DNA of 59,653 nt from positions 1 through 59,653 of the forward strand of contig JAQBUI010000018.1 in the NCBI GenBank assembly GCA_027624035.1, in the 5' to 3' direction. The translations under genes and the position numbers were made by a program. Shown here piece after piece: positions 38,110-46,161 of this stretch; the first letter of the stretch is position 1, and each line of letters opens with the position of its first letter. Source of the DNA: Pseudomonadota bacterium (GTDB lineage Bacteria; Pseudomonadota; Gammaproteobacteria; Pseudomonadales; Azotimanducaceae). The notes under the pieces are model-generated. The model made no database searches. It was given only the letters and a program-made list of their open reading frames with translations, and was not told the DNA's origin.

Positions 38110-39129
38110 GTGTCTGGGCGACGGATACTGGTTGTCGGGCCAGCCTGGGTTGGCGATACCATCATGTCCCAGACGCTGTATTCGCTGCTTCGGGATGCAG
38201 ACCCCGAGGTTCGTATCGACGTCACAGCGCCTGCAGCGACGAGGCCTCTGTTGACACGGATGCCGGAGGTGTCCGAGGCCATCTTGTTCGATGTGGGCCA
38301 TGGTGAACTGAAGCTTGGATATCGCTCCAGATTTGCGGGCCGGCTGAAAGCGGCGCGCTACGATCAGGCGATTGTACTGCCCAATTCCTTCAAGTCAGCG
38401 CTGGTTCCCATGCTGGCCGGTATCTCCCGGCGAACCGGCTATCTCGGGGAGTTTCGGTATTTCCTGCTAAATGATATTCGACTGCTGAACCCGGGCAGGT
38501 TCCCCCGTATGGTGGACCAGTTCATGGCGCTTGGGGTGAAGCCAGGCAAGGCGATTCCGCCCTGCAGGCATCCAGCCCTTGGTGTGGACAAGATCAATCA
38601 ACGGGAGTGTCTACGACGGTTTGAGCTGGACCCAACAGGGCCCATCCTTGGGCTTTGTCCCGGCGCTGAGTATGGAGATGCCAAACGATGGCCCGCGGTG
38701 CATTTTGCCGCCGTCGCCGGGGCAGCAGTGGCAAGTGGCATGCAGGTGTGGCTGTTTGGCTCGCCAGCCGATGAGGGGACGACTCACGAGATCATCGAGC
38801 ACCTGCCACCGGACCAGCGGGCGTCGTGTCATGATCTTGCTGGCAAGACGGCCCTGCTGGACGCCGTCGACCTCCTCAGCCTATGTACCAATGTAGTCAG
38901 CAATGATTCCGGCCTGATGCACGTTGCTGCCGCGGTAGGATGTCGAGTCGTGGTTGTGTACGGCTCGACCTCGCCTGACTTCACGCCGCCGCTGACGGAT
39001 CGGGCCGTGATTGAATCTTTGAATCTCGAATGCAGCCCCTGCTTTGCCCGGCAATGTCCCCTGGGTCACCGGAACTGTCTCAATGAACTGTCACCGGAGC
39101 TCGTGATCTCCCGGTTGCCCCTGGGGTGA
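38110..39129 (+). CDS. waaF: ADP-heptose:LPS heptosyltransferase II
   Basis: The 339-residue GT9 protein begins with a GTG start and reads MSGRRILVVGPAWVGDTIMSQTLY. It has LCPGAEYGDAKRWPAVHFA, LVSNDSGLMH-type sequence (NVVSNDSGLMHVAAAVG) and GSTSPDFTPPL, the nucleotide-heptose site of WaaF. It adds heptose II to heptose I of the LPS inner core on the cytoplasmic face. Its TGA overlaps the waaC GTG start. Confidence 0.94.
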   Translation: MSGRRILVVGPAWVGDTIMSQTLYSLLRDADPEVRIDVTAPAATRPLLTRMPEVSEAILFDVGHGELKLGYRSRFAGRLKAARYDQAIVLPNSFKSALVPMLAGISRRTGYLGEFRYFLLNDIRLLNPGRFPRMVDQFMALGVKPGKAIPPCRHPALGVDKINQRECLRRFELDPTGPILGLCPGAEYGDAKRWPAVHFAAVAGAAVASGMQVWLFGSPADEGTTHEIIEHLPPDQRASCHDLAGKTALLDAVDLLSLCTNVVSNDSGLMHVAAAVGCRVVVVYGSTSPDFTPPLTDRAVIESLNLECSPCFARQCPLGHRNCLNELSPELVISRLPLG

Positions 39130-40166
39130 AACTGCTCATCGTCAAGATGTCTTCGCTCGGAGATGTCATCCACGCGCTGCCAGCGATCACGGATATCGCG
39201 CTGCATTGCCCCGATGCAGAGATTCACTGGGTTGTTGAAGAAGCGTTTGCCGCGATCCCGGACATGCACCCGTCGGTAAGCAGCACCATTCCGACGGCCC
39301 TGCGCCGATGGCGTAGTCGCCTGCTGAACGCCGGGACATGGCGGGAGGCCAGCAGATTCCTGAAGGTGTTGCGCCAGCAGCAGTACGACCTGGTGATTGA
39401 CGCCCAGGGCCTGATCAAGAGTGCGCTGATCGGCGGCCTGGCTCGTGGTAGCATGGCCGGCTTTGACGCCGGGTCGGCCCGGGAACGGCTTGCCAGTTAT
39501 AGCTACGGCACCGGTTACGCGGTCGAGCGGAATCTTCATGCGGTGGACCGGCAACGGAGGCTGTTTGGTGCCATTCTGGGATTTTCCCCGGACGGTCCCG
39601 CCGATTATGGTCTGCAGGTGGCTCCTGATGCAGCCCTGAGAGCACGTCCAACGGTGATGCTGCTGCATGGTACCACCTGGGCGTCGAAACACTGGCCTGA
39701 ATCCTGTTGGATTGAGCTTGCCCGGATATTGTCCGGGCAGGGAATACGGGTCGCGGTGCCGGCGGGCAATCTCCCGGAACGGGCCCGGGCGAGGCGGATC
39801 ATTGATGCGTCCGGTGACGGTATGATGCTGGAGGGCCTGGGTCTCGGGACGTTGGCCTCCTGCCTGGCCGGTTGCGTTGCGGCCGTTACCGTCGACTCTG
39901 GCCTGGGTCATCTCGCAGCGGCAGTCCGAACGCCGCTGGTGTCGCTGTTTGGCCCCACGGATCCGGATCTGACGGGGATTCGTCCTGCCGGAGCGACGCC
40001 TCATCAATTGTTAGTAAGTGATCACTTACCGTGTATTCCCTGTAGAAAAAGAACCTGTCAGTTCAGCAGGGACTCAAGCCGGATCTATCCACCCTGTTTC
40101 GAGCCCATCACGCCGGAAACCATCTGGCAGGCGCTGAGCACGCAAATCGAAGGATCCGGAGGCTGA
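39126..40166 (+). CDS. waaC: ADP-heptose:LPS heptosyltransferase I
   Basis: The 346-residue GT9 protein begins MKLLIVKMSSLGDVIHALPAITDIA and has VIDAQGLIKSALIG, MLLHGTTWASKHWPESCW and VTVDSGLGHLAAAVRTPLVSLFGPTDP. It transfers heptose I to Kdo2-lipid A. The C-terminus is CxxC-like and basic (SDHLPCIPCRKRTCQFSRD). Its last roughly 125 bp have a decayed second copy at 42175-42326, after an inserted segment of about 2 kb. Confidence 0.94.
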   Translation: MKLLIVKMSSLGDVIHALPAITDIALHCPDAEIHWVVEEAFAAIPDMHPSVSSTIPTALRRWRSRLLNAGTWREASRFLKVLRQQQYDLVIDAQGLIKSALIGGLARGSMAGFDAGSARERLASYSYGTGYAVERNLHAVDRQRRLFGAILGFSPDGPADYGLQVAPDAALRARPTVMLLHGTTWASKHWPESCWIELARILSGQGIRVAVPAGNLPERARARRIIDASGDGMMLEGLGLGTLASCLAGCVAAVTVDSGLGHLAAAVRTPLVSLFGPTDPDLTGIRPAGATPHQLLVSDHLPCIPCRKRTCQFSRDSSRIYPPCFEPITPETIWQALSTQIEGSGG

Positions 40167-40427
40167 TACTCGCGCCTGGGTGTCGCAGACGCTGTTCAGC
40201 CGGACCCAGGCGCCCGGGCCGACGGATTGTTGACCAGCGATCCGTGACCATGGCTCAATCCGAAACCCGGACGGCCACAACCAGCAGCGTTTGCTACACT
40301 GATAGTCTGCGAGGGCGCCACCATGCGGAAGACAGCTGGAAGCTTCATGACATTGCCAATACAAGCGACGGCACGCGGAGGTCGAGATGGCGACCGGGGT
40401 AGCGTCCTGGCCAGACCAGTGGTGTTC

Positions 40428-41054
40428 ATGATGAGCCCTGCACTTCCAAAAATGCTTGTCGTATTGGCCATTGGCCTGGCCGCAAGTGCCTGCCAGAGCG
40501 TCTCTGAAGAGCAGTGTCAGTCGGCTGACTGGCAGCAGGTGGGCTATGGAGACGGGCTCCAGGGAGCTCCTATTGAGCAATTGGAGGTTCATCGTGAGGC
40601 CTGTGTCAGGCACGGTGTCGTCCCGCAGCGCGAGCAGTACCTTCGTGGCCGGGAGCAGGGACTGGTCCTATATTGTGAACCTGACAGTGGTTTTCACCGG
40701 GGCCGGGAGGGCATGGCGTATTTTGGCGTCTGCTCCTCGGCGCAGGAGGCAGAGTTCCTCCATGCCTACAGACAAGGTCGATTGCTTGGAGATCATGAGC
40801 GTGAATTGACTGCCTTGCGTGGTATCAAACGGTCTCTCGAGTCCGAAATCCGGAACATTGACAAGAGGTCCGACAACAGGTTTTTTGCAGACCTCTCCAG
40901 AGGTCAAAGACCCGGAAGCATGGATCTCATCCTCCTGGCTGAGTCAATGGAGAAGGAGAAACTGGCCCTTCAGCAAAGAGTGATTCAGGTGACACGCGAG
41001 ATAGAGGATCTGGTACTTCGTATCGAGTCTCTCATTTCCAGTTCCGCCTGGTGA
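40428..41054 (+). CDS. DUF2799-family lipoprotein
   Basis: The protein has a hydrophobic signal helix MLVVLAIGLAASAC with a lipobox Cys. It is followed by CQSADWQQVGYGDGLQGAP, HREACVRHGVVPQREQYLRGREQGLVLYCEPDSGF and VCSSAQEAEFLHAYRQGR, the DUF2799 pattern, and then a long charged C-terminal coiled coil. The function of the family is unknown. The start is uncertain: the ATG at 40428 gives a normal lipoprotein N-region, whereas an ATG at 40323 has GAGG about 8 bases upstream but would add 35 residues before the signal helix. It is the first gene of the segment interrupting the waaC-waaG order. Confidence 0.83.
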   Translation: MMSPALPKMLVVLAIGLAASACQSVSEEQCQSADWQQVGYGDGLQGAPIEQLEVHREACVRHGVVPQREQYLRGREQGLVLYCEPDSGFHRGREGMAYFGVCSSAQEAEFLHAYRQGRLLGDHERELTALRGIKRSLESEIRNIDKRSDNRFFADLSRGQRPGSMDLILLAESMEKEKLALQQRVIQVTREIEDLVLRIESLISSSAW

Positions 41055-41095
41055 AACATTGCCGCGTGAACAGCACTCTAGCCGCGGCATGGTCC

Positions 41096-41123
41096 TTGAC
41101 ATGCAACTAGATGGTTGCATAAT
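41096..41123 (+). promoter_or_regulatory. Promoter with embedded palindromic operator for the ArsR-family gene
   Basis: A perfect -35 TTGACA (41096-41101) and a -10 CATAAT (41118-41123) are spaced by 16 bp. The inverted repeat ATGCAAC-TAGATG-GTTGCAT (41101-41120) fills the space between them exactly and touches both boxes. That geometry would let a bound dimeric ArsR repressor exclude polymerase. Autoregulation is inference; the elements are seen directly. Confidence 0.85.
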
Positions 41124-41141
41124 GGCCAGAGAGGATCGAAA

Positions 41142-41471
41142 GTGAAGAGTGGTGATGTCTTCAAAGCGCTGGGTGACGAAAGCCGACGGTTTCTGCTTGA
41201 TCAGCTGCGTGAAACCGACGGCTTGACGCTTGGCGAACTCTGCACGGAGCTCAACATGAGCCGGCAGGCCGTGAGCAAACATCTGGCCATACTCGAACGA
41301 GCCAATCTGGTCTCGACGGTGGTCAAGGGCCGGAGCAAGCATCATTACCTCAATCCGATCCCGTTGCAGGAAATCGTCGATCGCTGGGTCCAGCCGTATC
41401 GGCAGATGGAGGCCCGGGCTTTGACCCGGCTCAAGTGCGAATTGGAGGGTGCCAATGAACGAGACGAGTGA
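41142..41471 (+). CDS. ArsR-family winged-helix transcriptional regulator
   Basis: The 109-residue protein reads VFKALGDESRRFLLDQLRE, then LTLGELCTELNMSRQAVSKHLAILERANLVSTVVKGRSKHHYLNP, a typical ArsR helix-turn-helix and wing. The metal-binding ELCVC motif of metal sensors is replaced by GELCTEL, so metal sensing is unlikely. The GTG at 41142 has AGGA upstream. It overlaps the next gene (SRPBCC), a pairing that is common for ArsR/AHSA1 modules. A palindromic operator sits in its promoter. Confidence 0.9.
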   Translation: MKSGDVFKALGDESRRFLLDQLRETDGLTLGELCTELNMSRQAVSKHLAILERANLVSTVVKGRSKHHYLNPIPLQEIVDRWVQPYRQMEARALTRLKCELEGANERDE

Positions 41472-41910
41472 AACCAGAGAACATCAGTGCGTGATCTATA
41501 TTCAGGCCAGTCGGGAACGTGTCTGGGAAGGTCTGACGACCCCCGGGTTTACGCAACGCTACTTTCACGAAACCAGGGTCGAATCGGACTGGCAGCTGGG
41601 CTCAGATGTCATCTACTACAATCCGGACCGGACGGTGGCAGTGGCGGGCAAGGTACTCGAGATGGAGTATCCGCGGAGGCTCAGCTTCACCTGGCAGGTC
41701 CACTACGATCGTCAGGCCCGTCAGGAATCGCCCAGCAGGGTGACCTTCACTCTCGATCAAGTGGCGGGTGAAGCGACCTGCCTCACGGTACTGCATGACC
41801 AGTTTCCCGCTGACAGCGTGGTACTGCCCCAGATCTCCCGTGGCTGGATCGCGATTCTCAGCAATCTCAAAACACTGCTGGAAACCGGGAACACCATGAC
41901 GGTCTCATAG
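41455..41910 (+). CDS. SRPBCC / AHSA1-domain protein
   Basis: The 151-residue protein has the AHSA1 pattern: IYIQASRERVWEGLTTPGFTQRYFHETRVESDWQLGSDVIYYN, LEMEYPRRLSFTW and VVLPQISRGWIAILSNLKTLLETG. This helix-grip fold binds hydrophobic ligands. Its start overlaps the ArsR gene by 17 bp, and GGAGG lies about 7 bases before the ATG. Ligand and role are unknown. A repeat unit begins two bases after its TAG stop. Confidence 0.88.
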   Translation: MNETSETREHQCVIYIQASRERVWEGLTTPGFTQRYFHETRVESDWQLGSDVIYYNPDRTVAVAGKVLEMEYPRRLSFTWQVHYDRQARQESPSRVTFTLDQVAGEATCLTVLHDQFPADSVVLPQISRGWIAILSNLKTLLETGNTMTVS

Positions 41911-42274
41911 CGGCCTGGAGCGTGCCCGGATTGGACACGCCGTAGTCGTGCAGGTAAGTCTCCCGGGCCGCACGTCATAGAACAGTACTTACAACAGGCC
42001 TGATGGATAGTCCACGCCTTTGGTCTTGTATGGTGTGGTGGTTGCGACGGTCCATGGGTGATGAAAGCCCTGAGCGTGTCAGTGCCAGGCACGCCGTAGT
42101 CTTGCAGGAAAGTTGCTCACGGCACCTCGTATCAGTGAACCTGAAAGAAAGCTTTGAATTTGATGATAGTTGGCACTCACTTACCGCGTATCCGGCTTAG
42201 AAAAGCTGCTGCCAGTTCATCGTGGATTCAAGTAAAATTGTTTTCCCCTGTCTTGAGCCAACGCCGGAACCCAC
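41911..42274. other. Gene-free stretch between the SRPBCC gene and the double glycosyltransferase
   Basis: This 364-bp region holds two recognisable units of the dispersed repeat with a degenerate unit between them, and then most of a decayed copy of the waaC 3' end. Base composition turns AT-richer from about 42145. I see no intact gene here. Confidence 0.75.
41913..42153 (+). repeat. Dispersed-repeat array: one type I unit, one degenerate, one type II unit
   Basis: The first unit starts at 41913, two bases after the SRPBCC stop. It has stem GCGTG / CACGC and the type I second stem CGTGC / GCACG around CCCGGGC, plus the tail CATAGAACAGTACTTAC. A degenerate start GCCTGATGG follows at about 41999. 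The last unit, starting GCCCTGAGCGTG at 42067, has the type II 3' part (GGAAAGT, GGCACCTCGTATCAGTGAAC). Both subtypes therefore sit side by side. Confidence 0.85.
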
Positions 42275-42326
42275 GTGGCAAGCGTTACGCTTTCAAATCG
42301 AGAACTTGCAGAGCCTCCCAGGCTGA
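42175..42326 (+). pseudogene. Decayed copy of the waaC (heptosyltransferase) 3' end
   Basis: This stretch aligns with the waaC C-terminal coding region (about 40019-40166) from CACTTACCG to CAAATCGA and on to a shared GGCTGA. Translated in two frames it gives HLPRIRLRK and then QFIVDSSKIVFPCLEP followed by WQAL, against DHLPCIPCRK, QFSRDSSRIYPPCFEP and WQAL in intact waaC. A one-base deletion after the AGAAAA run breaks the frame and a three-base deletion lies downstream. It runs directly into the glycosyltransferase gene and overlaps its presumed start. Confidence 0.85.
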
Positions 42327-44596
42327 AGCTCGCGTTTTGCCTGTACAAGTATTTTCCCTACGGCGGCCTGCAACGGGACTTTCTCCGGATCGCCAGCGAC
42401 TGTCAGCGACGTGGCCATGAGGTGCGTGTCTACACGCTGCTCTGGCAGGGCGAGATACCCGATGGATTTGAGGTGATCATCGTGCCGGTGCGCGCATTCA
42501 CCAATCACACGCGCTACGAACGATTCAGCGCCTGGGTGGAGGATGCCCTGCGGCGTGATCCGGTAGACGGCGTGATCGGTATCAACAAGATGCCTGGCCT
42601 GGATGTCTATTTTGCCGCGGACTCCTGTTACGAGGAAAAGGCCCAGACCCAGCGAAGCTGGATCTATCGGTTACTGCCCCGCTATCGTCACTTTGCCCGT
42701 TACGAGCAAGCCGTATTTGGTCGGCAGAGCCATACTGAAATCCTGATGATCTCGGAGGCCCAGCAGCCTTTTTTCGAGAAATACTATGGCACCGAAACCA
42801 GTCGCATGCATTTCCTGCCACCGGGGATTGCCAGCGACAGGATCGCGCCGGACAACGTAGAGGCCATCCGCAGCGAGATGCGCGCGGAACTCGGGATCGG
42901 CCAGGACCAGTACATGTTGCTGACGGTAGGTTCCGGGTTTATCAAGAAGGGGCTTCGCCGCGCGTTGCTCGCCCTGCACTCCCTGCCTGCTGAGGTCCGG
43001 AAAAGGACTCGCTATTTCGTGATTGGTGAAGACAATCCAGTGCCGTTCAAGAGGCTGATCCTGATGCTTGGGCTGCGTCAGAATGTCACCATTCTCTCTG
43101 GCCGGGATGATGTGCCGCGGTTTTTGTTCGCGGCAGATCTCCTGTTGCATCCCGCTCTCGATGAAAATGCCGGCATCATCCTGCTTGAGGCAGCCGTCGC
43201 TGGTTTGCCGGTGCTCGCCACCAACAACTGCGGCTATGCACACTACATTGAAGAGGCTGATGTTGGCTGTCTGGTGCACAGCCCGTTCGAGCAGGAGGAA
43301 CTCAATGATCGTCTGCTGGAGATGATGCAGTGCGACCGTCGCTCCGAGTGGCAGGAAAACGGCCGAACGTTTGCCTCCAACGCCAACATTTACGGCCTGC
43401 CGCAGGAAGCCTCAAAGCACATTGAGCGGGTCATATTGGATCGCCATCACCTCAATGGTGATCGCGTGGTGCTCGGTTTCGCGATGTACAAATACTTTCC
43501 GTTTGGTGGCCTGCAGCGGGACTTCATGCGGATTGCCCTCGAATGCCAGCGTCGCGGATACAGGATACGGGTGTATACCCTTGGCTGGGAGGGCGAGATC
43601 CCCCTGGGTTTCGATGTGGTGATCGTGCCTGTGAATGCCATCACCAACCACACGCGCTACCAGATGTTCTACGACTGGGTCAGCGAGCATTTGCGGCGTT
43701 GTCCCGTGGCCCGGGTGGTGGGTTTCAACAAGATGCCGGGTCTTGATATCTACTACGCGGCGGATGCGTGCTATGAGGAGAAGGCTCGAACCCAGAGGAA
43801 CAAGCTGTATCGAAAACTGCCGCGGTACAAGCACTTCGCGAAATTCGAGCGAGCCGTTTTCGATGGCAACCTGGACACGGATATATTGCTGATCTCGGAG
43901 GTTCAAAAGCCACTGTTTCACAGGTACTACGGTACCGGCGAGTCACGGTTTCATCTGTTACCGCCAGGTATATCCAGGGATCGCATGGCACCCGCCAACG
44001 GCTCCACCATCAGGGCCGGGCTGCGTGCAGAATTTGCCATTGCCAGCGACGATATCCTGCTGCTGATGGTGGGATCTGGTTTTCGCACCAAAGGTCTGGA
44101 CCGGATCATCAACGCGGTAGCAGCCCTGCCTGATGAGTTGCGCTCGAGAACCAGGCTGATTGCCATCGGTCAGGATGCACCGGACACCTTCATCACCCTG
44201 GCGCGTCGTCTCGGCATTGGTCCGCGGGTGCAGATTCTCAAGGGAAGGGACGATATTCCCAGGTTCCTGCTGGGCGCGGACCTTCTGGTCCATCCCGCCT
44301 ACGTTGAGAACACCGGTACAGTCTTGCTGGAGGCGATCGTTGCAGGCCTGCCGGTTCTGGCTACAGATGTCTGCGGGTATGCCCATTACGTCGCTCTTGC
44401 CGGGGCGGGCCGGTTGGTCCCTTCGCCTTTTCAGCAGACGGAATTGAACCGGCTTCTTGAGGACATGATGACTTCTGATCAGCGTGGCCAGTGGTCGGCA
44501 AACGGGATTGATTTTTCGCGACGTGCAGACATCTATAGCATGCCCGACCGCGCTGCGGACTTCATCTGCGCCTCGGTCGCAGGTATAGACGCCTAG
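42275..44596 (+). CDS. waaG: Tandem double WaaG-type LPS core glycosyltransferase
   Basis: The 773-residue protein is two complete GT4 WaaG-like units in one frame. Unit 1 (about 18-390) begins LAFCLYKYFPYGGLQRDFLR; unit 2 (about 399-773) begins LGFAMYKYFPFGGLQRDFMR. Both retain NKMPGLD(V/I)Y(F/Y)AAD(S/A)CYEEKA, FLPPGI or LLPPGI and the E-x7-E site (E297/E305 in DENAGIILLEA; E678/E686 in VENTGTVLLEA). WaaG normally is one unit of about 370 residues that adds the first glucose to heptose II. The start is uncertain: GTG at 42275 lies in the waaC relic, while CTG at 42323 is where family members start with ATG-AAG-CTC. Confidence 0.92.
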   Translation: MASVTLSNRELAEPPRLKLAFCLYKYFPYGGLQRDFLRIASDCQRRGHEVRVYTLLWQGEIPDGFEVIIVPVRAFTNHTRYERFSAWVEDALRRDPVDGVIGINKMPGLDVYFAADSCYEEKAQTQRSWIYRLLPRYRHFARYEQAVFGRQSHTEILMISEAQQPFFEKYYGTETSRMHFLPPGIASDRIAPDNVEAIRSEMRAELGIGQDQYMLLTVGSGFIKKGLRRALLALHSLPAEVRKRTRYFVIGEDNPVPFKRLILMLGLRQNVTILSGRDDVPRFLFAADLLLHPALDENAGIILLEAAVAGLPVLATNNCGYAHYIEEADVGCLVHSPFEQEELNDRLLEMMQCDRRSEWQENGRTFASNANIYGLPQEASKHIERVILDRHHLNGDRVVLGFAMYKYFPFGGLQRDFMRIALECQRRGYRIRVYTLGWEGEIPLGFDVVIVPVNAITNHTRYQMFYDWVSEHLRRCPVARVVGFNKMPGLDIYYAADACYEEKARTQRNKLYRKLPRYKHFAKFERAVFDGNLDTDILLISEVQKPLFHRYYGTGESRFHLLPPGISRDRMAPANGSTIRAGLRAEFAIASDDILLLMVGSGFRTKGLDRIINAVAALPDELRSRTRLIAIGQDAPDTFITLARRLGIGPRVQILKGRDDIPRFLLGADLLVHPAYVENTGTVLLEAIVAGLPVLATDVCGYAHYVALAGAGRLVPSPFQQTELNRLLEDMMTSDQRGQWSANGIDFSRRADIYSMPDRAADFICASVAGIDA

Positions 44597-44614
44597 CAAC
44601 CGGCCATCCCTGCT

Positions 44615-45415
44615 ATGGAATTCATTGCCGACGAGTACAAGGGTCTGTTTGAACCGGGGTGCATTCTCGAGGACGTTTCCGGCGCAGGGGGCGATGTCTA
44701 TCGTGCACTTGAGAACAGGCAGACGGTTCGGTTCACTCGCCACGGCACCCGGTACTTCGCCAAGACCCACCTCGGCGTAGGGTGGGCCGAGATCTTCAAA
44801 AATCTGATGCAGTTGCGCCTGCCGGTGCTTGGTGCAGAGAATGAGTTTCGGGCGATCAGAGCCCTGGCTGAAATGGGAATCGATACCGCAACCCTGGTGG
44901 CGTACACCTCGAAGGGGCTCAATCCGGCCCGGCGCCGATCGTGTATCGTCACCCGTGCGCTCGAGAACACCGCAAGTCTGGAGGAACTCTTTGAAGCGGG
45001 CCGCGTGTCCGTTTCGTACAAACGTCGTCTGTTGCCAAAGCTCGCCGGTATCGCGAGGATGATGCACGACCATGGCATCAACCATCGCGATTTTTACCTG
45101 TGCCACTTTCTCGTCGACCCGGCCCGGCCCGTTGCACCGTACCTGATAGACCTGCACCGGGCCCAGATCCGAGCCAGGACACCACGACGCTGGCGCGTGA
45201 AGGACATTGGCGGTTTGTTCTTTTCCGGATTCGACTACAACATTACAAAGCGGGACGTTTTCAGATTCATGGCCCTGTATTCGGGCAAGCCTCTAAGAAG
45301 GACGCTCCAGGAAGACAAACCATTTTGGCAGGCGGTGTTTCGACGGGCATGCCGTCTCTACCTGCAGGATCACGCGCGCCTGCCCGCCTGGGTCATCGGC
45401 ATGGCGCCACTGTGA
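44615..45415 (+). CDS. waaP: LPS core heptose(I) kinase WaaP
   Basis: The 266-residue kinase-fold protein has RYFAKTHLGVGWAEIFKNL (nucleotide-binding Lys), the catalytic loop INHRDFYLCHFLV (D159) and the metal loop YLIDLHRAQIR. These are the WaaP/RfaP signatures. WaaP phosphorylates heptose I and is essential in Pseudomonas aeruginosa. It follows the double glycosyltransferase by 18 bp, in the conserved waaG-waaP order, and overlaps the next kinase gene. Confidence 0.94.
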   Translation: MEFIADEYKGLFEPGCILEDVSGAGGDVYRALENRQTVRFTRHGTRYFAKTHLGVGWAEIFKNLMQLRLPVLGAENEFRAIRALAEMGIDTATLVAYTSKGLNPARRRSCIVTRALENTASLEELFEAGRVSVSYKRRLLPKLAGIARMMHDHGINHRDFYLCHFLVDPARPVAPYLIDLHRAQIRARTPRRWRVKDIGGLFFSGFDYNITKRDVFRFMALYSGKPLRRTLQEDKPFWQAVFRRACRLYLQDHARLPAWVIGMAPL

Positions 45416-46161
45416 GTTGGCAGTTCAATGAGGCGAACTCTCGTGAACGCGAGCTGTTTGCCTCCCTCGCGATGACCTGGTGCAGTGGTGGGCAAATGGT
45501 CAATACCAGCCGGATGAGTACCTTGTATCGGGTTTCATCCCGTTCCGGGCCTGCCAGTGCAGGGGCGTACTATGTCAAGCTCTATCAGGAACGGGGCCGC
45601 GGCCTGCGACGCTATCTCGGGCGCAGTCGGGTGCGCGCGGAATGGGAAAACCTGCTGCGACTTCGGCGACTCGGTGTGCCCACGGTCAGAGCGGTTGCCT
45701 ATGGTGAAGACGGTCGCCGGGGCGCACTCGTGACAGCCGAGTTGCCGGGTGCCATGGACCTCAGACGATTTGTCGCCGGTCAGCTTGACCGGGACATCCT
45801 GGGGGCAGTCATTGGTCGGCTTTCACGGCACGTTCGGGCGATGCATCGGGCTGGTTTTGTCCATGGTGACCTGAAGTGGCGTAATATCCTGGTGACGCAG
45901 TCTGATGAAGACGGTTTTAAACCTAAAGGTGGTCCTGAGGTCCATATCATAGACTCTCCCCAGGGCAGGTGGTTGCCGCGAGTCCTGCGTCATCGGGGAG
46001 TTATCAAGGATCTTGCCTGTCTTGACAAGGTCGCCAGAAAGCGTCTCAGTCGAACGCAGCGGCTGAGGTTCTTTCTTGAATACCGACAATGTGGAAGGTT
46101 GGGTCCAACGGAAAAGAAGGAGATCGCGATGATTCTTAAGTTCTTTGAAGGTCGCGAATGA
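45412..46161 (+). CDS. WaaP/InaA-family LPS kinase (WapP-like)
   Basis: From the GTG at 45412, which overlaps the waaP TGA, the 249-residue protein has an AYYVKLYQERGRGLRRYLG Lys loop, the catalytic loop FVHGDLKWRNIL (D153) and VHIIDSPQGR in place of the DFG-like motif. It is the second of three consecutive kinases, corresponding in order to wapP of Pseudomonas. It probably phosphorylates a core sugar. The specific target is not determinable from sequence. It overlaps the next gene by 4 bp. Confidence 0.85.
   Translation: MSWQFNEANSRERELFASLAMTWCSGGQMVNTSRMSTLYRVSSRSGPASAGAYYVKLYQERGRGLRRYLGRSRVRAEWENLLRLRRLGVPTVRAVAYGEDGRRGALVTAELPGAMDLRRFVAGQLDRDILGAVIGRLSRHVRAMHRAGFVHGDLKWRNILVTQSDEDGFKPKGGPEVHIIDSPQGRWLPRVLRHRGVIKDLACLDKVARKRLSRTQRLRFFLEYRQCGRLGPTEKKEIAMILKFFEGRE

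Noticed and set aside
40594-40625. Another copy of the dispersed repeat inside the DUF2799 gene (GAGGCCTGTGTCAGGCACGG)
   Set aside because: The resemblance is short, and the sequence encodes the conserved DUF2799 segment REACVRHGVVP, so coincidence is more likely.
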